From the NCBI GenBank assembly GCA_017883345.1, contig JADGNT010000081.1, positions 1-10,920 on the forward strand: a stretch of 10,920 bases of DNA, read 5' to 3'. A program made the translations under genes and the position numbers. Positions 1 to 7,069 of this stretch are shown here, piece after piece; within the stretch, counting starts at the first letter, position 1, and every line of letters begins with the position of its first letter. The stretch comes from Candidatus Solibacter sp. (GTDB lineage: Bacteria > Acidobacteriota > Terriglobia > Bryobacterales > Bryobacteraceae). The notes under the pieces were generated by a model. The model worked only from the letters and a program-made list of their open reading frames with translations. It was not told the origin of the DNA and did not search any database.

Positions 1-344
1 CTCTACGGCGATCGCTATCGGGTGGGCCCGCTGTCTGTGCTGGTGGACCCGCTGCGCGCGCTGCGCATGCTGGGCGAGGAATCGGGCCGGCCGTTTTCGC
101 CCAAGGTGCTCTGCATATACGGCAAGCAACTGGAAGAGGCGGACCTGATCGTCATCAACAAGTGCGACCTGCTGGATGGCGAACGCGTCTCCCAACTGGA
201 ACGCGCGTCAGCGCGCGCGATGGCACTGGGCTCGAGCGCTGGCTCGCCGCCTGGGCCGCGGAGGCTGGCTCCCCTGCCGCGCCGCAAGTCGATTACGATC
301 TCTACGCTGACCAGGCAGGAGCCTCATGCCACCCTTTACAATAA
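1..344 (+). pseudogene. G3E (CobW-type) GTPase, 3' part, frameshifted and truncated
   Basis: The gene enters from the left edge in frame 1. It reads LYGDRYRVGPLSVLVDPLRA, then KQLEEADLIVINKCDLLDGE. The NKCD at bases 157-168 is the G4 guanine-specificity motif, and the surroundings match G3E GTPases (CobW/HypB/UreG relatives, which act in metal insertion or cofactor delivery). Near base 200 the homology leaves frame 1 and resumes in frame 3 as RVSARDGTGLERWLAAW (the usual 'SARtGxGL' element), followed by VDYDLYAD, and stops at 342-344. About ten residues normally found between DLL and VSAR are missing, so a small deletion of a length not divisible by three is the simplest explanation. GC-rich repeats (GAACGCG at 181 and 199) flank the spot. 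The C-terminal domain that normally follows DYDxYA is also absent, because the frame closes 19 bases inside alr. It is probably non-functional unless the shift is a sequencing or assembly error. The N-terminal Walker A lies outside the window. Confidence 0.7.
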
Positions 345-1480
345 AGGGAGTGTCCGCTCCTTTTCGATCCTACGTCCTGGTTTCGCGCGAGCAGATCGCG
401 CGCAACTTCCGCAATGTGCGCTCCGTGGTCGGCCCGCATGTGGAGGTCGCCTGCGTCGTCAAGGCGGACGCTTACGGGCATGGCGCGCTCGAAGTCGCGC
501 GCGTGCTCTCGGCCGAGGGCGCCAAGTGGTTGGCAGTGAGCTCGGTGGACGAGGGCGTTCAACTGCGCGGCGGCGGTATCCACGGCGCGCGCATTCTCGT
601 GATGGGCGGCTTTCTGGCCTACGAAGGCGATGCGGTGGTGGAATTCGATCTCACGCCGGCCATCCACTCGCTGGCGCAGATCCGCGACGTGGACCGCCTC
701 GCCGCCGCGTCGGGGAAGCCCATCCGCTACCATCTCAAGATCGATTCCGGCATGGGCCGGCTGGGCACGCGCGCCAGCGCCGCGGAGATCCTGGCCACAC
801 TTGCCGATACGCATCACGCCCGCATGGAAGGGCTGATGACCCACTTCGCCTCCGCGGCGGATTACACTTCCCCCCAAACCGCGGCGCAGTTGGCTTACTT
901 CCACGAGATTTGCCAAGCGCTGCGCCTCGCCGGCATCAGTGCGCCGCATCTGCACACCTCCAGCACCAACGCCATCGGGTACGGCCGCACCGAGGGCTGG
1001 CACACCCTGGTGCGGGCCGGGCACGCGCTCTACGGCTACGTGTCTCCGGCGCGCGGCGACGCCCCGCCGCGACTGCTCGACGTCAAACCGGCGCTCACCT
1101 GGAAAGCCAAGCTGCTCGCCGTGAAGGAACTTCCCGAAGGCGCGCTGGTGGGCTATGGCGGAAGCTTCCGCGCGGCGCGCGCCATGCGCATCGGCATCCT
1201 GGGGGCGGGGTACGCGGATGGCATATTTCACCGGCTGTCGAATCGCGGGAAGGTGATCGCCGACGGCAAACTCACTCCCATCCTGGGCACGGTTTCGATG
1301 GACCTCACCACCATCGATCTCAGCCACACCACGGCGCTGGCTGCTGGCGATGAAGTCACGCTGCTGGGCACGGAGGGCGAATGCTCTCTGGACGCGCAGC
1401 AACTCGCCAAAGTGGCGGGGACCATCTCGTACAACATTCTTTGCAGTATCAGCGCGCGCGTACGGCGGGTGTATGTCTAA
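326..1480 (+). CDS. alr: Alanine racemase
   Basis: This PLP enzyme interconverts L- and D-alanine in the cytoplasm and supplies D-Ala for peptidoglycan. The product is 384 residues, normal for the family. The N-terminal TIM barrel carries VVKADAYGHG, where Lys46 is the PLP Schiff-base lysine. KIDSGMGRLG and HTSSTNAIGYG follow, and then the C-terminal beta domain with GAGYADG, where Tyr296 is the second catalytic base. SMDLTTIDL and the terminal GTISYNILCSISARVRRVYV are also typical. The ATG at 326 is preceded by AGGAG (317-321) with a 4-base gap. An in-frame GTG at 350 would also fit the homology but sits directly against its purines, so 326 is preferred. The gene overlaps the broken GTPase by 19 bases, so the two were probably cotranscribed. 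A palindromic repeat begins 4 bases after its stop. Confidence 0.96.
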   Translation: MPPFTIKGVSAPFRSYVLVSREQIARNFRNVRSVVGPHVEVACVVKADAYGHGALEVARVLSAEGAKWLAVSSVDEGVQLRGGGIHGARILVMGGFLAYEGDAVVEFDLTPAIHSLAQIRDVDRLAAASGKPIRYHLKIDSGMGRLGTRASAAEILATLADTHHARMEGLMTHFASAADYTSPQTAAQLAYFHEICQALRLAGISAPHLHTSSTNAIGYGRTEGWHTLVRAGHALYGYVSPARGDAPPRLLDVKPALTWKAKLLAVKELPEGALVGYGGSFRAARAMRIGILGAGYADGIFHRLSNRGKVIADGKLTPILGTVSMDLTTIDLSHTTALAAGDEVTLLGTEGECSLDAQQLAKVAGTISYNILCSISARVRRVYV

Positions 1481-1483
1481 CCT

Positions 1484-1555
1484 GGTGACAGACAGGACTG
1501 CCAGCGAATTTCCGGCAAAGTCAGCCAGAAATCCATGGCAGTCTTGTCAGTCCCC
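1484..1555 (-). repeat. Palindromic repeat, copy A (long form, inverted)
   Basis: This is a 72-base imperfect palindrome in the alr-rpoN gap. The outer arms GGTGACAGACAGGACTGCCA and TGGCAGTCTTGTCAGTCCCC pair at 17 of 20 positions. Inside them an inner stem pairs ATTTCCGGC with GCCAGAAAT around AAAGTCA. Read on the - strand it aligns end to end with copy C at 7070-7140 (shared GGGGACTGACA, GCCGGAAATTC and TGTCTGTC blocks, one gap). It is therefore the same element in the opposite orientation to copies B and C. The RNA would fold into a long hairpin just after the alr stop. A REP/MITE-like element is the best class, but no transposase is present here. Confidence 0.85.
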
Positions 1556-1563
1556 GGCGATGC

Positions 1564-1576
1564 GGCCGAAACGGCC
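1564..1576. other. Small hairpin GGCCG-AAA-CGGCC
   Basis: A perfect 5-bp GC stem with a 3-base loop lies 8 bases after repeat copy A, upstream of rpoN. It has no T-run, so it does not look like an intrinsic terminator. With copy A it fills about half of the alr-rpoN gap. In this GC-rich sequence it may be chance. Confidence 0.25.
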
Positions 1577-1646
1577 ACCGAATTGCTGTGGAAGCCCCGT
1601 GTTTGGACCCGGCAATGCGTGAATCCGGTGATAGAATAGAAGGCAG

Positions 1647-3257
1647 ATGAGCTTACTGTCGCCCAGACTACAACTGAAGGTCGCGCAGAAGCAGATTCTG
1701 ACTCCCGGGCTTGTCCAGATGGTGACCATCCTCCAGCTTAACCGGCTGGAACTAAAGGAGATGGTTACCCAGGAGATCGTCCAGAACCCGGTGCTCGAAG
1801 AATCTGCCAACGAGCCTGGGGAAGAGATCACACCGGAGGAACTTCTGCCGCTGCTGGAGGCCGAGCAGATCCACGATCCGGCCGATAGGCAACTCCTCGA
1901 TGCCGCTGTATTGAGCGACGCCAACTCGGTGGATGACGGGTCGAGCGGCAGCGCGATTAACGGCAACCTGTTCCCCGATGCCGAGGAATCGGCGGCCGCT
2001 CAGGTGGTGGCCGAGAATGACTCGATCGCGGTCAACGATCCGCTGGCGGAGCCGCCGGCGGCCACTGATCCCTTCGACGAGATCGATTTTGGCAGCTTTT
2101 TTGACGATTATCTGGACCCGGGCTACAAGAGTCCGGCGGCGGAGTCGGTCGAAAAGCCCTCCTTCGAAACTTTTCTTTCGTCGCCGGTCACACTGGGCGA
2201 TTATTTGCGCTCGCAGTTGAGCGTCAGCATCATCAGCGATGAGGCGCGCGACGCAGCCGAATCGATCATCGGCAACCTGGACGAAGACGGGTACCTTTCG
2301 GCATCGCTGGAAGAGATCGCGTCCATCGGCGAGCACACGGCGGAGCAGGTGGAGCAGGGCCTCGGGGCGGTGCAATCGCTCGATCCGGCTGGCGTGGGCG
2401 CACGCAACCTGCGCGAGTGCCTGCTGCTGCAAATCGAGGGCATCAACGGGCGTGGCGGCGTGGCCTGGCAGATCGTCTCTGGTTGCCTGCGCCTGATGGA
2501 GACCCGCCAGTACAAGGAAATCGCCAAGGTGCTGGGGCGGCCCATGGAGCACATCGAGATCGCCGTCCACATGATCCAGCACCTCAATCCGCGGCCCGGC
2601 CTGCGTTATTCCGGCGCGGGCGCGCGGGTGGTGGAGCCGGACGTCTTCTTCACCAAGGATGGCGAAGATTACATCATTCAGATGAACGATGAGGACGTCC
2701 CGCAGCTTCGCTTGAACGCGCAGTACCGCAAGATGCTGGATCGCGAGAACGGCGCCACCAAGGAAGTCCGGGATTACGTGCGCGAGCGGTACACGTCGGC
2801 TATCCAGTTGATGAAGAATATCGAGCAGCGCAAGCAGACCATCCTCAAGGTTTGCCAGGCCATCGTGCGGCGGCAGACCGAATTCCTCAGCCACGGGCTG
2901 GATTATCTGAAGCCCATGATGATCAAGGAAGTAGCCGAGGAGGTGGGCGTGCATCCTTCCACGGTTAGCCGCGCCGTGGCCAGCAAATATGTGCATACGC
3001 CGCAGGGCGTCTTCGAACTCCGCTATTTCTTCTCGGAAGCGGTTCAGGGGCCGTTGGGCGGGGGTACACCTCTCCTCCTATTGAAACGCAAAGTGAAGAA
3101 AATGATCGAAGAGGAGGATCGCTCCAAGCCCCTCACCGACGAGCAGATCACCGCCATGCTGCAAAACGAGGGCATCAACGTTACGCGCCGCACCGTAGCC
3201 AAGTACCGGGAGGATATGAAGATTCCGTCCACCCATCAACGGCGCGTGCGCAACTAG
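1647..3257 (+). CDS. rpoN: RNA polymerase sigma-54 factor (RpoN)
   Basis: Sigma-54 directs core RNA polymerase to -24/-12 promoters, which open only with an AAA+ activator. The product is 536 residues, slightly long for the family. Region I (about 9-52) is the Gln/Leu-rich activator-interacting segment, starting QLKVAQKQILTPGLVQM. Region II (about 50-165) is acidic and variable, including FDEIDFGSFFDDYLD, and explains the extra length. The core-binding domain occupies about 175-370. A helix-turn-helix follows at about 426-442 (IKEVAEEVGVHPSTVSR). The RpoN box, which reads the -24 element, is TRRTVAKYRE at 513-522 and differs from the usual ARRTVAKYRE only at its first residue. GAAGG at 1639-1643 precedes the ATG by 3 bases. 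It heads the rpoN-hpf-rapZ cluster. Its TAG stop lies in the left flank of repeat copy B. Confidence 0.97.
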   Translation: MSLLSPRLQLKVAQKQILTPGLVQMVTILQLNRLELKEMVTQEIVQNPVLEESANEPGEEITPEELLPLLEAEQIHDPADRQLLDAAVLSDANSVDDGSSGSAINGNLFPDAEESAAAQVVAENDSIAVNDPLAEPPAATDPFDEIDFGSFFDDYLDPGYKSPAAESVEKPSFETFLSSPVTLGDYLRSQLSVSIISDEARDAAESIIGNLDEDGYLSASLEEIASIGEHTAEQVEQGLGAVQSLDPAGVGARNLRECLLLQIEGINGRGGVAWQIVSGCLRLMETRQYKEIAKVLGRPMEHIEIAVHMIQHLNPRPGLRYSGAGARVVEPDVFFTKDGEDYIIQMNDEDVPQLRLNAQYRKMLDRENGATKEVRDYVRERYTSAIQLMKNIEQRKQTILKVCQAIVRRQTEFLSHGLDYLKPMMIKEVAEEVGVHPSTVSRAVASKYVHTPQGVFELRYFFSEAVQGPLGGGTPLLLLKRKVKKMIEEEDRSKPLTDEQITAMLQNEGINVTRRTVAKYREDMKIPSTHQRRVRN

Positions 3258-3327
3258 GAAAACCAGGGACTGACATGAATTTCCGGCGCAGTTTGCCGGA
3301 AATTCGCTGTCTGTCCCCGGTTTTCCT
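3256..3327 (+). repeat. Palindromic repeat, copy B (short form) with extended arms
   Basis: The core at 3266-3318 reads GGGACTGACA, a perfect 11-bp inverted repeat GAATTTCCGGC / GCCGGAAATTC around GCAGTTT, then CTGTCTGTCCCC. Compared with copies A and C, about ten bases are missing from each arm, so the element is shorter but still symmetrical. Outside the core a further perfect 9-bp pair, AGGAAAACC (3256-3264) and GGTTTTCCT (3319-3327), extends the stem. The left outer arm includes the last two bases of the rpoN stop codon. The transcript would form a very stable hairpin between rpoN and hpf, which could attenuate transcription or protect the rpoN mRNA 3' end. There is no long T-tract after it. 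Confidence 0.88.
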
Positions 3328-3336
3328 GATTCGAGC

Positions 3337-3342
3337 TATAAA
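3337..3342 (+). promoter_or_regulatory. Possible -10 element for hpf
   Basis: TATAAA lies 38 bases before the hpf ATG and just beyond repeat copy B. It matches the sigma-70 -10 consensus at five of six positions and stands out in GC-rich DNA. No good -35 is seen 16-18 bases upstream, because that spot falls in the right arm of the repeat. An independent hpf promoter is possible but not shown. Read-through from rpoN is the alternative. Confidence 0.3.
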
Positions 3343-3380
3343 GTAGGAAGGGGATGTTGCCGGCCCCAACGAGGTGTTTC

Positions 3381-3932
3381 ATGAAGATCACGTACACCGG
3401 TAGGCAAGTAGAACTCGCTCCAGCGCAGTTGAAAAAGCTTGAGGCCCGGTTTGCCAAAATCGGCAAGCTGGTGGATGGTAAGAAGGAGGAGCGCGACGCC
3501 CATGTCGTGCTTTCGCTAGAGCGCAAGACGCACAAGGCGGAAGCCACCATCCACTATTACAACCACGAGTTGGTCGGCCTGGGGTCGAGCGCCGATCTGT
3601 TCACGGCAATCAACCTCGCCACCGAAAAGCTCGAAAAGCAGTGCGTCAAGGCGCGCACCAAGTGGCGCGATGCCAAGCGTATACCGCACAAATCCGCTCC
3701 CGAAGTGGAAACCGAGAAGGCGGCGCCGGTCGAACCCGAAGCCGACAGTGGACCGGGGCGCCAGGTCTACAAGGTAAAGCCGGCGCAGAAACACAAGCCG
3801 ATGACGGTGGAAGAAGCCGTACTCGAAATCGACAAGACGGAGGATTACCTGGTCTATCGCGATGCCCAAACCGACCGGGTGAGCGTCCTTCTGCGGCGCC
3901 GCGACGGGCATTTCGATCTGGTCGAGGGATAG
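3381..3932 (+). CDS. hpf: Ribosome hibernation promoting factor, long form
   Basis: HPF binds the 30S decoding region and drives formation of inactive 100S ribosome dimers in stationary phase. The 183-residue product has the long-form layout. An N-terminal HPF/RaiA domain spans about 1-100 (MKITYTGRQVEL, then HVVLSLERKTHKAEATIHYY). A charged Pro/Glu-rich linker spans about 105-133. A C-terminal dimerisation domain spans about 134-183 (KPMTVEEAVLEIDKTEDYLV, then LRRRDGHFDLVEG). The long form dimerises ribosomes without a separate RMF. The start at 3381 is chosen over an in-frame ATG at 3354: MKITYTGR is the usual N-terminus, and GAGGTG (3371-3376) gives it a good ribosome-binding site. It lies between rpoN and rapZ as in many rpoN clusters. 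Confidence 0.95.
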   Translation: MKITYTGRQVELAPAQLKKLEARFAKIGKLVDGKKEERDAHVVLSLERKTHKAEATIHYYNHELVGLGSSADLFTAINLATEKLEKQCVKARTKWRDAKRIPHKSAPEVETEKAAPVEPEADSGPGRQVYKVKPAQKHKPMTVEEAVLEIDKTEDYLVYRDAQTDRVSVLLRRRDGHFDLVEG

Positions 3933-3942
3933 CACCCGCCCC

Positions 3943-4845
3943 ATGCCGCGCAAGAAGGCTGCCGCACCAAAAGAGGCGTCCCCACACAAGCCCGAGTTGG
4001 TGGTGATCACCGGGTTGAGCGGATCGGGCAAGGGTTCCGTACTGAAGGCCCTGGAAGATCTGGGCTTCTACTCCGTGGACAACCTGCCGGTGGAATTGAT
4101 CCCCAAGTTCGCCGAGTTGACGTGCGACAATCCCAGCATTCATGCGGCAGCCCTGGTGGTGGATATTCGCGAGGGCGCCGGGCTGAAGATGTTCCCCAAA
4201 GTCTTCACCGGCATCCGCAAATCGGTGACCGCGCGGCTCATCTTTCTGGAGGCGGACGAGGACACCATCGTCCGCCGCTTCAGTGAGACGCGGCGGCCGC
4301 ACCCGTTGGGCACGGATAAATCGATCGCCCGCAGCATCGAGAGCGAACGCGCGCAATTGGCGTCGATTCGCGCCATGGCGGACCTGATCATCAACACGTC
4401 CAGGTTCACCGTCCACCAGTTGCGCGATTTTATCGGTGAGCGGTTTCGCGGGCAACGCGATCAATCTACCATTCAGATCTATGTCACCAGCTTCGGGTTT
4501 CGCGATGGTGTGCCGCCCGATAGCGACCTGGTTTTTGACGTCCGGTTTCTGCCCAATCCCAACTACATTCCGCGGTTCAAGAACCTGACCGGGAAAAACC
4601 CTGGTGTGGCAAAATACATCCGTTCTTTTCCACAAACGGCGGAGTTTATGAGCCGGATCTCAGACCTGCTGATCTACCTGCTGCCCCATTATATTCGCGA
4701 GGGAAAGAGTTACCTGACGATCTCCTTCGGCTGTACCGGGGGACAGCATCGCTCGGTCATGATTGCCGATGAAGTCCGCCGAGCCCTGTCGGACGCCGGG
4801 TTTAAGGCAAAAGTGAACCATCGCGATATCGTTAAAGCCCCTTAG
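3943..4845 (+). CDS. rapZ: RapZ/YvcJ-family nucleotide-binding protein
   Basis: In Enterobacteria RapZ is an RNase adapter that controls glmS mRNA through small RNAs. Elsewhere (YvcJ) the family binds and hydrolyses ATP/GTP with a less defined role, so the precise function here is uncertain. The 300-residue product has an N-terminal P-loop at 24-31 (GLSGSGKG) followed by LEDLGFYSVDNLPVELIPKF, the family signature. The C-terminal domain holds DVRFLPNPNYIPRFKNLTGK and GCTGGQHRSV (263-272), the most conserved C-terminal motif. Some 17 residues precede the usual start and are rich in Lys/Ala/Pro. The ATG is 10 bases after the hpf stop and has no close Shine-Dalgarno (GAGGG lies 14 bases away), so translation may depend on coupling to hpf. 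A GlmY/GlmZ-type RNA circuit cannot be inferred from this window. Confidence 0.95.
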   Translation: MPRKKAAAPKEASPHKPELVVITGLSGSGKGSVLKALEDLGFYSVDNLPVELIPKFAELTCDNPSIHAAALVVDIREGAGLKMFPKVFTGIRKSVTARLIFLEADEDTIVRRFSETRRPHPLGTDKSIARSIESERAQLASIRAMADLIINTSRFTVHQLRDFIGERFRGQRDQSTIQIYVTSFGFRDGVPPDSDLVFDVRFLPNPNYIPRFKNLTGKNPGVAKYIRSFPQTAEFMSRISDLLIYLLPHYIREGKSYLTISFGCTGGQHRSVMIADEVRRALSDAGFKAKVNHRDIVKAP

Positions 4846-4862
4846 ACGATCCCTTAGACAAT
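4839..4862. repeat. 12-base tandem duplication over the rapZ stop
   Basis: CCCTTAGACGAT is followed directly by CCCTTAGACAAT, an 11 of 12 match. The first unit contains the rapZ stop codon (TAG, 4843-4845). It is probably a small replication-slippage duplication without function. Confidence 0.6.
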
Positions 4863-4983
4863 ACCCAACAGGGTACTTACGTGATCCGTCTTACAAATCT
4901 TTACTCGGGAATTTATCGAATTGTCGCGACTTTTTCCGGTACACAGCATCGAATAGTGTAACGTCTCTGTTAGCGAAGACACT
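4846..4983 (+). promoter_or_regulatory. AT-richer gap likely holding the glycosidase promoter
   Basis: The 138-base gap between rapZ and the glycosidase is visibly richer in A/T than its surroundings and is the most likely place for a separate promoter. A perfect 8-base palindrome GTCGCGAC (4923-4930), flanked by AATT and TTTT, could be a repressor site. No -35/-10 pair with good spacing stands out; TAGTGT at 4954 and TGTAAC at 4957 are weak -10 candidates. No -24/-12 (sigma-54) pair was seen. Confidence 0.35.
4862..4875. other. Short hairpin after rapZ
   Basis: TACCC and GGGTA form a 5-bp stem with an AACA loop 17 bases after the rapZ stop. No T-run follows, so it is at best a weak terminator candidate. 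Confidence 0.2.
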
Positions 4984-7062
4984 ATGTTACGGAAGGCCAT
5001 GCGACTATTCGGGATTGCACTCAGTACCGCGCTGCTGGCGGGCTTGGCATTCGGCGGAGCGCAATCGAATTTCGACCCGGACCAGAACATCTGGACCCTC
5101 TCCAACGGTTGGATCCGCGCGTCTTTTCAACTGACTCCGGAAGGCTTCTTTCTCACCCAACAGATTTCCGATCTCCAATCCGGCGACCAATGGGCCGCGT
5201 CTGGGAACCGGCCGACCTCGCCGGTCCGGTTACAGGCCGATAGCGACCTGTTCGATGCGCAGACGCGATTCTTCCTGGTTGCCCAATACGCCGAGAGCGT
5301 CAATCCGGGCGGCATCCGCCAGTTCATTTTGCTCCAGGACGTCCAGGGCCGGGCCCAGATCACGGTGGTTTTCGACCTGTTTGACAACCATCCGGTGCTG
5401 CGCTACAGCCTCAAGTACAAGAATTTGACCGCGGCCACCACGCACATCGCCTGGATCAACATGGTGCCGTGGACATTCGACGATTTGGGCAAGCGCTACA
5501 CGGCTTTCCGGGTCAACCAGTGGAGCGTGGTTGCCAAGCCGGAAGACTTTCAGCCGCTACAGACTGTACTCGACACGAGCGGATCCGGGGTCGAAGTCTA
5601 CTCCGGCGCCGACGGCCAGCAATGCGGCTGGCTGGCATTGCGCGATTCCGACCAGCGGGGCCTGTTCACCGGATGGGAGTTCGACGGCCGGACCAAGACC
5701 ACGGTGCGGCAGAACGCCTCGAAGGGGTATGTGCAGTTCAGTTCCACCGTACTCGAGCTGCACCACCCGGTGGAATCCAACGGCGAATTCCAGGTACCCA
5801 ACACGTTTATCGGCCTGTTTCACGGGGATTGGGACGAGGCGGGTTACCGCACGCAGCGTTTCGTGGAATCCGTGCTGGCCAAACCCGCGCCCGACGCCAA
5901 AACCTTTCCCTACGTCTCCTGGGACTCCTGGGGTTATCAGGACAAGATTGACGAGCAGACCTTGCGGCGCAACGCCGACATCGCCGCCAACCTGGGAGTA
6001 CAGTTGTTCACTGTGGATCTGGGATGGGCGCGCGGTATCGGCGATTGGTACGCGGATCCCGCCAAGTTCCCCAATGGCCTGGGCGCAGTGTCCGATTACG
6101 TCCATTCGCTGGGGATGAAATTCGGCTTGCACTTCGCGCTGGCCGAAGCCGACGCGTCCAGCCCGGTGCTGCGCGACAACCCGGATTGGAGCGCCACCGA
6201 TGACAGCAACTACTTCGGGGCCAAATCGCTGTGCCTTTCCAACCAGCCGGCTCAGGACTGGCTGATTCAGGAAGCCATCCGCATGATCGACGAATACCAT
6301 GTCGATTGGATCCTGCAGGACGGCCAGAACATGGTCAAGCAGTGCACCAAGACGACGCACACCCACGACCCGGCGGACAGCAACTACGCAAATGCCGTGC
6401 AGGGCATCAACGCGGTGGTGTCGGCAATCCAGCAGGCGCGGCCCAACGTCTTCTGGGAGAACTGCGAAAACGGCGGCAATATGATGACGTTCAACATGGT
6501 GAAGAGCTACGTCACCTCGATCACCAACGACGCATCGGGCTCGCTGCCTGCGCGCAAAGCGGTCTATGGCGCCACGTACCCCTTCCCGCCGCGGTATGCG
6601 GAACGCTACATGCCGGAATCCGACGGTTTCACGCCGTATGCCACGCACAGCTACCGTTTCGGCGGTCCCTGGGTTTTGATGACCAAACTGGCGGATCTCC
6701 AGGCGGACCAGGTGGCGTTCCTCAAGGATCAGATCCAGAACTACAAGAACCAACGCCTGGATATCTCGGCGGGCAAGGTGTTCCACATCCTGGCGCCCGC
6801 AGCCAATGCCACCGATGCGATTCAGAGCTATAACGAGGCGACCGATACAGCCATCGCCGTGGTCACCCGCGCGGCGTCGAACGGCCCCACCTACCTATTC
6901 CGGCCCAGAGGCCTGCAAGCGCAGCAGCGTTACACCGTCCGGTTCGAAATCGACCCGGCGGTCTACTCGCAGACCGGCGCGCAACTCATGACCAACGGCT
7001 TCCGCGTGATGCTGCCCAAGCCGTACAGTTCGGAAGTGGTCCACATCGAACCGCAGCCATAG
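4984..7062 (+). CDS. Secreted GH36-like alpha-galactosidase (melibiase family)
   Basis: This is a predicted exported glycoside hydrolase of the clan-D/GH36 type, which releases terminal alpha-linked galactose from oligo- or polysaccharides. The 692-residue product begins with a signal peptide (about 1-26: basic start, hydrophobic IALSTALLAGLAF, no lipobox cysteine). An N-terminal beta-rich domain spans about 30-295. The (beta/alpha)8 barrel starts near YVSWDSWGY (310-318, compare the GH36 'NSW' strand) and has FTVDLGW (342-348, compare 'DDGW'). VDWILQDGQN (440-449) places Asp446 as the likely nucleophile, and SITNDASG places Asp516 as the likely acid/base. A C-terminal beta domain ends the protein. 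The usual KWDxN around the nucleophile reads LQDGQ here, so the substrate may differ from raffinose-type sugars. Either ATG 4984 or ATG 4999 (GGAAGG two bases upstream) could be the start; both leave the signal peptide intact. It is the only carbohydrate gene in the window. Confidence 0.82.
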   Translation: MLRKAMRLFGIALSTALLAGLAFGGAQSNFDPDQNIWTLSNGWIRASFQLTPEGFFLTQQISDLQSGDQWAASGNRPTSPVRLQADSDLFDAQTRFFLVAQYAESVNPGGIRQFILLQDVQGRAQITVVFDLFDNHPVLRYSLKYKNLTAATTHIAWINMVPWTFDDLGKRYTAFRVNQWSVVAKPEDFQPLQTVLDTSGSGVEVYSGADGQQCGWLALRDSDQRGLFTGWEFDGRTKTTVRQNASKGYVQFSSTVLELHHPVESNGEFQVPNTFIGLFHGDWDEAGYRTQRFVESVLAKPAPDAKTFPYVSWDSWGYQDKIDEQTLRRNADIAANLGVQLFTVDLGWARGIGDWYADPAKFPNGLGAVSDYVHSLGMKFGLHFALAEADASSPVLRDNPDWSATDDSNYFGAKSLCLSNQPAQDWLIQEAIRMIDEYHVDWILQDGQNMVKQCTKTTHTHDPADSNYANAVQGINAVVSAIQQARPNVFWENCENGGNMMTFNMVKSYVTSITNDASGSLPARKAVYGATYPFPPRYAERYMPESDGFTPYATHSYRFGGPWVLMTKLADLQADQVAFLKDQIQNYKNQRLDISAGKVFHILAPAANATDAIQSYNEATDTAIAVVTRAASNGPTYLFRPRGLQAQQRYTVRFEIDPAVYSQTGAQLMTNGFRVMLPKPYSSEVVHIEPQP

Positions 7063-7069
7063 CCGGGCT

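Noticed and set aside
22..1353. 443-codon open frame on the + strand in another frame through alr
   Set aside because: Its first part is the GTPase fragment. The rest is low-complexity Arg/Ala/Gly/His translation of GC-rich alr codons, while the alr frame has full motif conservation.
1603..1637. Possible rpoN promoter: TTGGAC and an extended -10-like TGATAGAAT
   Set aside because: The spacing between the two is 23 bases, and TAGAAT ends only 9 bases before the ATG. A start there would remove the ribosome-binding site.
1752..2996. 414-codon frame opposite rpoN
   Set aside because: Antisense shadow: no recognisable motifs, and sigma-54 is complete on the other strand.
4854..5105. 83-codon - strand frame across the rapZ-glycosidase gap
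   Set aside because: Half of it is antisense to the glycosidase signal peptide. No ribosome-binding site or homology is apparent.
5557..6786. 409-codon frame opposite the glycosidase
   Set aside because: Antisense shadow in GC-rich DNA with no family motifs.
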